Positions 61,101-64,000 of a stretch of 64,000 nucleotides of DNA are shown piece after piece; the first letter of the stretch is position 1; the number at the start of each line of letters is the position of its first letter. A program made the position numbers and the translations under genes. The notes beneath the pieces are model-generated. The model was not told the DNA's origin and ran no database searches. It was given only the letters and a program-made list of their open reading frames with translations. Source of the stretch: Owenia fusiformis (Eukaryota > Annelida > Polychaeta > Sabellida > Oweniidae); the NCBI GenBank assembly GCA_903813345.2, contig CAIIXF020000003.1, positions 3,190,109 through 3,254,108 of the forward strand. The letters are read 5' to 3'.

Positions 61101-63381
61101 GATAGGTTATCCAAACAATTTGAGACCTACCTTCCATCAACGTTTCATAATCCAAGATATAACTATCTGAAATTGTTTGGGATACCTCTAGAACCCAAGC
61201 AACCTTTTCTAGAGACTGCAAATTCGTTGATTGGGCTAACTTTTATTTATTTAAAAAAAATTATTTGCACAAAGAGCCATGTAGATTGTAGATTATCACA
61301 AACAATTTAAGATGATCATTTTTGGATTATGAATATTTTTTAACTTTGTTCAACTTACCATTTTTTCTAATTTCATAATAATTGCAAAAAATAGTAAGAA
61401 TAGTATGGCTACTGATTTTGTCATGGTATACCTGAAAGTAAACAAGACAAATATTATTTATTAAAATTTAATAAAATATATTAAAATAATTATAAAATAA
61501 AAATAAAAAATATATTAAATACTGTAATGCAATCTCTTATTTTCTGATTCACTTTTGTTCTTAAAAATATTGTAAAAATCATTTGAGATTAGCTAATTAA
61601 CTCCTCCCTCCCTTGGATGTAATAAGACACACTTTTTTAAATTAAATGTTTGATATAGCCTAACAAAACATAGTATAATTTATTGTAATCTCCCCAAATA
61701 TGATAAATGTTTGTAAAAACTATACAGCAAAACCTGTCTAATCTGAACACCATTTAAAACTGTCCAAAAGTGTTCAGAATATATACAAGGTCCACATTTC
61801 AAAGTTTCTTAACAAGAGACATTAAAAAAAATGCAGACAGGAGAGAAAGTGTTCATATTAACAGATTAAGAGGAGTTCGGATTACAGAGGTATTCATAAT
61901 TACACAGAAGTGTTCATATATACAAGTTTTATTCTCAATATACTGGCATTGTCTTAAAAATGCATAAAGTGACTTACAATGACACAGTTATAAATTCAAA
62001 GCTCCAATTGGACAGTCCTATATCTACAGATGCTGTGAGACCTAAAAACAATAAAACAGTTATACAGGGTGTCCATGAAGTCTCTTTACACAGACTAATT
62101 TTACTTGTAAAGATACTTTATTGACACCCAATATATCGCACAATGAACAATGTAAAATATTTATAGAATTCAGCAAAAATGTGTGATTGGTTGAAATAAG
62201 TTTTTCAAGAGCTACAGCTTCACCAAGAACCTTTTTTTATTTTTATCATATCTTCAAATTATCTAAATGTAGTTTAAGATCTGCTTCATTTAGTTAAGGT
62301 ACAAACATTGAAGGAAGTTAAGCTTACATGTAAACATTTCGAAACATTTCGAATCGCGAAGAGAACTTATATGTAAACATGTAAAATCATGCTTCCAGGG
62401 ATGACTGCCCCTTCAATAGTTTTTTCCAAGGACCTTATAACAAATATGTTTTTACTCAATCAGACCTACATGTAGCAATAGATATGAATGAAAGATTATA
62501 CTTCTGTAACGACCCCAGATGCTGGAGTGTAATAAATTCATTTTGCAGGAATCGAACACAGGACCTTCTTCTCCCTTTAAGTCTAATGCTCTAGTTCTCT
62601 TTAAAATGTGTGTCTAAACCTCCCTATTAATTCTTGCACTTTACCTGTTGGGGCCAGCTTTTTTATATACATAGGCCAAGGTAGCATAATTCTTGGTTCA
62701 CCCTTCCTCCACTCTAATAAAGAACGTATCACAGCTGCCAGGATGAACTTAATGACAAAGTGGGCCATGGTAAGGGACATGGGGTAGCTAAATTTCTAAA
62801 AATATAATATGTGCATGTTTATTATACACAAACTACCCTGGCCCCTGGGGTCCGTTTTTGGTACAATTTTACTCTTAAATAAGGCATTAACATGCAAAAT
62901 GTCACCACCTGTCATTTGTTACTGACTCCTGTTTCCGGTTCAATATTATCATTATGCCTTGCTTATAAAGTGTAAGTTCTGCCAGCTAAAAAATGGAACT
63001 CGGAGTCTCAATTGGTAAACATAGGGTTTTCTCAACAGGATGCTAAATATTTTATCGTTTTGAAAGGTTGCAAATATGTTTTCCATAAGGGGGTTTGTAA
63101 TTTGTATCATTTAATCATTTTAATAATTCTACAGAAAATCGCTTACCTTAATAAACCTCTGATTATAGAAGGTCAGCCCTATAGAGAAGACATAATAGAA
63201 AAGAATGAGACCGATTGTTTGCAAGGCCAAGAGCAGAAACCCACAAGAACACAAGGACTGCTTTACAAGTTTAGCTTTTGGTTGAAGGATCCCTTCTACT
63301 TTGTACAAGGCTTCCCGCGCCTGCTTCTTGGGCCCAGTCATATGGCCTGTCATGTTTTTTACTGCTGGAGATCCCTCAATT
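36991..63381 (-). CDS. SLC35C2: SLC35C2 nucleotide-sugar transporter (multi-exon gene)
   Basis: Drug/metabolite-transporter superfamily protein of the triose-phosphate translocator type. The vertebrate family member is a Golgi/ERGIC protein implicated in GDP-fucose supply and Notch fucosylation. Coding exons in order: 63381-63147, 62795-62645, 62041-61978, 61431-61359, 60471-60303, 59512-59429, 59040-58865, 57520-57397 and 37118-36991. All junctions are GT-AG. Counting from the ATG at 63353 the total is 1176 nt, which is in frame throughout and gives 391 residues against about 365 in human as I recall it. Diagnostic stretches are [62 protein letters not shown] and an acidic tail beginning RGEDD. 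About ten membrane segments are expected from the hydrophobic stretches. The reading frame stays open upstream of the ATG to the 63381 splice acceptor, so a further 5' exon outside the recognised set is likely and the true start is undecided. Confidence 0.93.
37952..38262. repeat. 29-bp minisatellite
   Basis: About 11 nearly identical copies of GTCACCCTGTATGCATGAAC + TGTGATGGG. The high identity indicates recent expansion or homogenisation. Confidence 0.95.
38455..38545. mobile_element. Short foldback element
   Basis: TTTTATGGGTAATTCATTTG AATATGAAT pairs with ATTCATATTCAATTGAGTTT GCCATAAAAT across a loop of about 15 bp. No clear target duplication. Confidence 0.6.
38600..38880. repeat. Outlying copy of the macrosatellite segment
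   Basis: AAAGGTGCCCAAGTTACACA, GCAGCACTGC and the later CCTATTTTGATGTCAGTTTT ACAG match the units at 41.8-51.6 kb in diverged form. Confidence 0.75.
38938..39023. mobile_element. Pogo-like MITE, 86 bp
   Basis: ACAGTAAAGCCTGTCTTATC and ATTTATAGGTTCTACTGT. One of the shortest copies. Confidence 0.7.
39050..39545. mobile_element. ATGTCACCAC-family MITE, possibly split
   Basis: Left half TAACATGCAAAATGTCACTA at 39054. The right half (AGTTGGAGACAAGCCATAAC, CTTCTGGTGGTGACAT) appears only near 39497-39543, so some 400 bp may be inserted between them. Confidence 0.45.
40189..40390. mobile_element. AGGCCCGTAGCCAGG-family MITE, complete
   Basis: Inverted ends AGGCCCGTAGCCAGG and CCTGGCTACGGGCCT. G-rich left (GGTTCGGGCGAACCCCCCCT) and C-rich right parts also pair. 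Confidence 0.88.
40870..41095. mobile_element. ATGTCACCAC-family MITE with internal insertion
   Basis: AAATTTCACTACCTGCCATTT left, CACTAAAAAGTTGGATACAT middle, GTCAGCACTTCTGGTGATAA right. An 80-bp segment (TTATTTATTTATTTGGAAAA ...) interrupts the middle. Confidence 0.5.
41150..41450. repeat. Partial macrosatellite unit
   Basis: Starts CTAAAAAGTGTCCAAGTTAC, ends after GCCTATTTTGATGTATGTTT TACAG. Same order as in the full units. Confidence 0.8.
41974..42634. mobile_element. Large foldback element, arms of about 300 bp
   Basis: Flanked by the 10-bp direct repeat ATATTGTTTA (41964-41973, 42635-42644), which is single in the other macrosatellite units. Arms run from TCAGAAACAAGTCAAATTCT (42009) to the centre near 42335 and back to 42632. 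Outer landmarks are CTGGTGATCCACTCGATTAC and ACCAAAACGAACCGTTTTGG. The loop is about 35 nt. The left arm carries an extra 32-bp palindrome at 42037-42068 absent from the right arm. The first 35 bp (41974-42008) are outside the palindrome. No transposase frame. Confidence 0.85.
43030..43610. repeat. Short copy of the GGCGGCCATTTT element
   Basis: AATGGTGGGCATTTTTCAAA, AATGGCGGCCATTTTTC, CGAGCAGAACTTCTACCCCC and a TTGCCCGGACAGACG tail, as in 6.1-6.3 kb. Joined directly to a macrosatellite unit at about 43610. Confidence 0.8.
45275..45525. mobile_element. 251-bp MITE with AATT target duplication
   Basis: Ends GAGCCTGGCCATAGGAAAA and TTTTCCTGTGGCCTGGCTC. AATT lies on both sides. The sister unit at about 50535 reads TTAAATTGTTGTC without the element, an empty site. 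Confidence 0.9.
45754..45893. mobile_element. 140-bp MITE with TTA target duplication (Harbinger-like)
   Basis: Ends TGCCTGGGTCACATTTGCTC and GAGCAAATGTGACCAAGGCA, flanked by TTA (45751-45753, 45894-45896). Empty sites in sister units near 41805, 49113 and 50757. The interior pairs GCCGGGCGCC with GGCGCCCGGC. A three-base TWA-like target suggests PIF/Harbinger. Confidence 0.9.
46850..47385. repeat. Short copy of the GGCGGCCATTTT element
   Basis: Starts ACCAGAACAATGTCAACGCC AAAGTGTAGCG like the long copy at 4636. It ends CCAACTGTATTTGAGT. Inserted in a macrosatellite unit. Confidence 0.75.
47588..48094. mobile_element. 507-bp MITE with AGT target duplication
   Basis: Ends GGAGAGGTTAAGCT and AGCTTAACCTCTCC, with AGT on both sides (47585-47587, 48095-48097). 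Sister units read CCATAATAATGTATCGCCC without interruption. The interior is CpG-richer and has no transposase. Confidence 0.88.
51716..51787 (+). pseudogene. tRNA-Arg(TCT)-like relic with Pol III terminator
   Basis: A-box TGGTCTAATGGATAAGG and B-box GTTTGAATCCC at tRNA spacing. The seven-base loop CTTCTGT gives a TCT anticodon. A run of eight Ts follows at 51793-51800. The D stem pairs, but acceptor and T stems do not, so this is a pseudogene or a SINE head and not a functional tRNA. It sits just outside the right edge of the macrosatellite. Confidence 0.6.
51805..52730. other. Intronic, nothing recognised
   Basis: AT-rich, no supported feature. Confidence 0.5.
52735..53065. repeat. Minisatellite just upstream of the nested gene, about 32-bp units
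   Basis: Degenerate units built from GGAGGACAAATAGTCTAGAG and AACCAATAGTCA, about ten copies. They end some 50 bp before the ATG at 53117, so they would be in the promoter or 5' UTR of the glycosyltransferase-like gene. No clear TATA box was seen at a usual distance. Confidence 0.8.
53117..53760 (+). CDS. Glycosyltransferase-like gene, exon 1
   Basis: Encodes residues 1-214 and two bases of Arg215: anchor, stalk and the first beta-strand block ([16 protein letters not shown]). The donor is GAG/GTAAGT at 53761. The membrane anchor reads [15 protein letters not shown]. Confidence 0.82.
53117..55580 (+). CDS. Type II membrane GT-A-like glycosyltransferase (three exons)
   Basis: Exons 53117-53760, 54542-54720 and 55027-55580 join with GT-AG introns into 458 residues. 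Residues 1-10 are a short cytosolic part and 11-29 a membrane anchor. Residues 60-168 form a Ser/Thr/Asn/Lys-rich stalk with several N-x-S/T sequons and a small MTDDNER-like repeat. From 169 a globular domain starts with [10 protein letters not shown] and continues with [24 protein letters not shown] and YTNGDI (residues 272-277, in the place of a DxD motif). It then has AMDYFI (354-358 region), [16 protein letters not shown] (379-382) and a late VIHQ (403-406). This order matches an uncharacterised invertebrate family with a nucleotide-diphospho-sugar transferase fold. The substrate is unknown. The topology predicts Golgi residence. The gene lies entirely inside the last intron of SLC35C2, on the opposite strand. 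Start choice: ATG at 53117 or the next codon at 53120. An upstream non-coding exon is possible. Confidence 0.8.
53917..54122. mobile_element. CAGTGATCTC-family MITE
   Basis: Ends CAGTGATCTCTCCAGCATTA and CTTGGGGAGATCACTG. 206 bp, within intron 1 of the nested gene. Confidence 0.9.
54218..54310. mobile_element. ATGTCACCAC-family MITE, short
   Basis: ACGTGCAAAATATCACTACC, TGCCATTTGTTACAGATGCC and GAGACTATAACATC, then TTTCTGTTGGTGACAT. Confidence 0.7.
54320..54464. mobile_element. CAGTGATCTC-family MITE, opposite orientation
   Basis: Ends CAGTGATCTCCCCAAGATTT and GCTGGGGAGATCACTG. The interior is inverted relative to the copy at 53917, so the two can pair in the pre-mRNA. Confidence 0.9.
54542..54720 (+). 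CDS. Glycosyltransferase-like gene, exon 2
   Basis: The acceptor is ttctag and the donor CAATG/GTAATT. It encodes [20 protein letters not shown], then [29 protein letters not shown] and MYTN. The P-x-LKDMY...RYDS-FY-Y-N pattern is the family's substrate-domain signature that leads into the NGDI motif. Confidence 0.85.
54721..55026 (+). other. Intron 2 of the nested gene
   Basis: 306 bp. A fragment resembling a pogo-like MITE end (TAGTAAAACCTGTAAAGTG) lies close to its 5' end. Nothing else recognised. Confidence 0.7.
55027..55580 (+). CDS. Glycosyltransferase-like gene, exon 3
   Basis: The acceptor is ttcatag. It completes Gly275 and encodes [19 protein letters not shown] through the [16 protein letters not shown] and VIHQ motifs to the stop at 55578-55580. 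No canonical AATAAA was found in the 140 bp between the stop and the mariner element at 55720. The nearest ATTAAATAAAAC is at about 56307, inside that element. Confidence 0.85.
55720..56804 (+). mobile_element. Mariner-like transposon with 207-bp inverted repeats, internally deleted
   Basis: TA on both sides (55718-55719, 56805-56806). Ends CGAGGGGTGATCAATAAGTA and TACTTATTGATCACCCCTCG. Inverted repeats extend over about 55720-55926 and 56598-56804. The plus strand between them encodes a transposase remnant [20 protein letters not shown], then [10 protein letters not shown], a DD34/35D mariner C-terminal core at about 56130-56290. The N-terminal domain and first catalytic Asp are missing. Lies 140 bp after the nested gene's stop codon. 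Confidence 0.88.
56911..57083. mobile_element. Pogo-like MITE, left end eroded
   Basis: TCTGAACACCTCTCTAATCT, AATATGAACACCTTTTTGG, right end GGGAGACACGTTTCACTGTA. Confidence 0.65.
57118..57364. repeat. Dispersed repeat, copy 2 of 2
   Basis: Partner of 36207-36425. Has an extra insertion (AATACTACCTGCTTATCGCA GG) near 57290. It starts 33 bp downstream of SLC35C2 exon 8 in transcript direction, while copy 1 follows the last exon. Confidence 0.8.
57397..57520 (-). CDS. SLC35C2: SLC35C2 coding exon 8 of 9 recognised
   Basis: Acceptor tttcag, donor AACA/GTAAGT. It encodes [20 protein letters not shown], then [20 protein letters not shown] plus N, the last membrane segment. It ends in phase 1. 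If splicing failed, translation would stop two codons later (Ser-Lys-stop). That makes an alternative short C terminus possible. Confidence 0.94.
57586..57772. mobile_element. ATGTCACCAC-family MITE with insertion
   Basis: AGGCATAAACATGAAAAAAG TCACCACCCGCCATTTG left. CACAAAAATGTTGGAGATTA, then CAATATGTCACCTCTTCTTG TGAT right. About 65 bp of extra AT-rich sequence in the middle. Confidence 0.6.
58011..58146. mobile_element. 136-bp foldback MITE in an SLC35C2 intron
   Basis: TATAGACATCAGAGCAGGGC TACTATTTT pairs with AAAATGTAGCCCTGCTCTTC GGTCTATA. Inner pairs AATACACCCC/GGGGTGTATT. Lies between exons 7 and 8. Confidence 0.8.
58865..59040 (-). CDS. SLC35C2: SLC35C2 coding exon 7 of 9 recognised
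   Basis: Acceptor tttacag, donor AAG/GTAAGT. It encodes [20 protein letters not shown], then a membrane segment and [18 protein letters not shown] with IFK. The [16 protein letters not shown] block is the most conserved signature of this transporter subfamily. Phase 0 at the 3' end. Confidence 0.96.
59429..59512 (-). CDS. SLC35C2: SLC35C2 coding exon 6 of 9 recognised
   Basis: An 84-nt exon with acceptor tttcag and donor GAAG/GTATTA. It encodes [20 protein letters not shown], then LPLAVAFEG. It corresponds to the human stretch with FHLQPLMFLGLFPL. Phase 1 on both sides. Confidence 0.92.
59540..60092. repeat. Minisatellite in an SLC35C2 intron (ATATATACAGGGTNTC)
   Basis: Units of 36-40 bp with ATATATACAGGGTGTCTACC. 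A pair-level period of about 113 bp is seen in 59690-59870, and a recent block of five GGTATCCATCTTAGAAACAA CCAT units in 59930-60090. Lies between exons 5 and 6. Confidence 0.9.
60171..60259. mobile_element. Pogo-like MITE, 89 bp, almost perfect foldback
   Basis: TACAGTAGAACCTGCTAAGT and ACTTACACAGGTTCTACTGT A, with GGAACACC/GGTGTTCC inside. 43 bp below SLC35C2 exon 5. Confidence 0.88.
60303..60471 (-). CDS. SLC35C2: SLC35C2 coding exon 5 of 9 recognised
   Basis: Acceptor ttccag, donor ATAG/GTATGT. It encodes [20 protein letters not shown], then [14 protein letters not shown] and [17 protein letters not shown]. The STQFN...GF and G.RW..Q motifs match the SLC35C2 core. The exon carries about two membrane segments. 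Confidence 0.95.
61359..61431 (-). CDS. SLC35C2: SLC35C2 coding exon 4 of 9 recognised
   Basis: A 73-nt exon with acceptor tttcag and donor ATG/GTAAGT. It encodes [18 protein letters not shown] followed by IMKLEKM. The YTMTKS motif and the KLE turn are typical of SLC35C members. It ends in phase 0. Confidence 0.92.
61723..61932. mobile_element. Pogo-like MITE
   Basis: TACAGCAAAACCTGTCTAAT and CTGAACACC left. AAGTGTTCATATATACAAGT TTTATT right. Inside an SLC35C2 intron. Confidence 0.7.
61978..62041 (-). CDS. SLC35C2: SLC35C2 coding exon 3 of 9 recognised
   Basis: A 64-nt exon with acceptor tttttag and donor CATT/GTAAGT. It encodes [20 protein letters not shown], the conserved GLSNWSF block of the family. 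It enters in phase 1 and leaves in phase 2. Confidence 0.92.
62058..62145. repeat. Fragment with ACAGGGTGTCC terminus
   Basis: TATACAGGGTGTCCATGAAG TCTCTTTACACAG, then CTTTATTGACACCCAATAT. Looks like the end of a DNA transposon, and the same ATACAGGGTGTC start heads the minisatellite units at 59.5 kb. Within the SLC35C2 intron just upstream of the 62041 exon. Confidence 0.5.
62535..62605 (-). pseudogene. Possible tRNA-derived fragment
   Basis: On the minus strand, ACTAGAGCATTAGACTTAAA and GGTCCTGTGTTCGATTCCT resemble a D arm through to a B box at roughly tRNA spacing. Stems do not close, so it is at most a relic. Confidence 0.3.
62645..62795 (-). CDS. SLC35C2: SLC35C2 coding exon 2 of 9 recognised
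   Basis: Encodes [19 protein letters not shown] and the following loop ([20 protein letters not shown]), ending APT plus one base. The acceptor is tttttag and the donor ACAG/GTAA. It contains the second membrane segment and a cytosolic-type basic loop. It is too short to appear as a long open frame and was found by matching the family order and splice phases. Confidence 0.92.
62883..62932. mobile_element. ATGTCACCAC-family MITE, left fragment
   Basis: GCATTAACATGCAAAATGTC ACCACCTGTCATTTGTTAC, then lost. Confidence 0.6.
63147..63381 (-). CDS. SLC35C2: SLC35C2 first recognised coding exon
   Basis: Bounded by an acceptor (ttgcag) above 63381 and a donor (AAG/GTAAGC) below 63147. It encodes a basic N-terminal stretch (about 40 residues, including [12 protein letters not shown]) and then the first membrane segment, [19 protein letters not shown]. 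If translated from an upstream exon it enters in the third codon position. Otherwise the ATG at 63353-63351 is the first candidate start. It ends in phase 0. The N-terminal part is roughly 25-30 residues longer than in human. Confidence 0.9.
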
Positions 63382-64000
63382 CTGCAACATAAAGAATAAA
63401 TAAGGGTTATGTACTGGGAGGTTTTGTATATAGGGTATATCCTGAGGGATATATTTATATCTCCCAAGAGGACTGAAGGGACCAAGGGATATAATACCAT
63501 CCAAAACCGACCGTACATGACTGGTGTATCTCATACTTGAGTGGGTTTTCAGTAGATGATTGAAAATCCTCAACATTGATTTGGTTTTTGGATCTTAGGT
63601 TGGTAGCTCCTTTTCATCACTCAAATAAGTGTCATTTCCATTTTACATGAACAGGTACAGTAACTAATGATTGGACAAATATTTGGATCAAGGAGCTGAA
63701 AATCGACTATATGTACAGGTATATGTACAATTGGGTGAGGTTACTGTCATATAAGATGTTTGTGACATGGGAGTTCTCTGGCAACAGATGATACTGTATT
63801 GTACAGAGCAGTATAGTATGAGCATGTCTCTACAATAATATGGACATGATGATTGCGTAATGACACAAGATACCTCAGGGGAGTTTTAGTGTAAAAAGTC
63901 AGATACAGGCTGTCCAACTGTCCCGCAATTTGCGTATTTGTCATGCATTTTCTTGAAAATTTGAAGTCATGCCAGTTTTTTTTATGCAGGGCCGTCAGAT
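63382..64000 (-). other. Upstream of the first recognised SLC35C2 exon
   Basis: Intron or 5' region. No convincing upstream coding exon was found. The frames here are short and lack family similarity. Confidence 0.5.

Overview
This is AT-rich invertebrate nuclear DNA with introns, very few coding exons and a heavy load of tandem repeats and short inverted-repeat transposons. There are no bacterial-type operons, ribosome binding sites, rRNAs or CRISPR arrays. Protein similarity and repeat style point to a marine invertebrate, but the phylum cannot be fixed from the window.

Three protein genes can be supported. (1) SLC35C2, a Golgi nucleotide-sugar (GDP-fucose type) transporter, lies on the minus strand. 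Nine coding exons from 63381 down to 36991 join in frame into about 391 residues. Eight are packed into 57.4-63.4 kb. The ninth, an acidic tail, lies about 20.3 kb away. (2) A type II membrane protein resembling a GT-A glycosyltransferase lies on the plus strand, with three exons at 53117-55580 and 458 residues. It is nested in that last SLC35C2 intron. (3) At 29188-29282, minus strand, is the first coding exon of a Slo2-type (KCNT) sodium-activated potassium channel. No further channel exon was recognised, so 1-29187 appears to be part of its first intron. SLC35C2 and KCNT are in tandem on one strand, with about 7.7 kb between stop codon and start codon.

Layout: 1-29.2 kb, presumed KCNT intron 1, full of minisatellites (24, 48, 30, 16, 21, 33, 17 and 22 bp units), a dimeric satellite of about 140 bp units at 4.7-6.0 kb, MITEs, and two CpG-richer promoter-like islands (10.9-11.2 and 24.1-24.9 kb). 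29.3-37.0 kb is intergenic, with a 99-bp higher-order repeat, a 792-bp inverted-repeat transposon and a 101-bp satellite split by two foldback elements. 37.1-57.4 kb is the SLC35C2 last intron, with a macrosatellite of 1.1-2.3 kb units at 41.8-51.6 kb. Its paralogous units act as empty-site controls for MITE insertions. The nested gene and a mariner relic with long inverted repeats follow. 57.4-64 kb holds the SLC35C2 exons, with a minisatellite in one intron.

The most notable structural theme is one Tc1/pogo-like MITE family (termini like TACAGTAAAACCTGTC, subterminal GAACACC motifs), present in about twelve copies. Its subterminal motif appears to have seeded at least three of the minisatellites. 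The pairing of a nucleotide-sugar transporter with a glycosyltransferase-like gene inside its intron is suggestive, but no functional link is shown.
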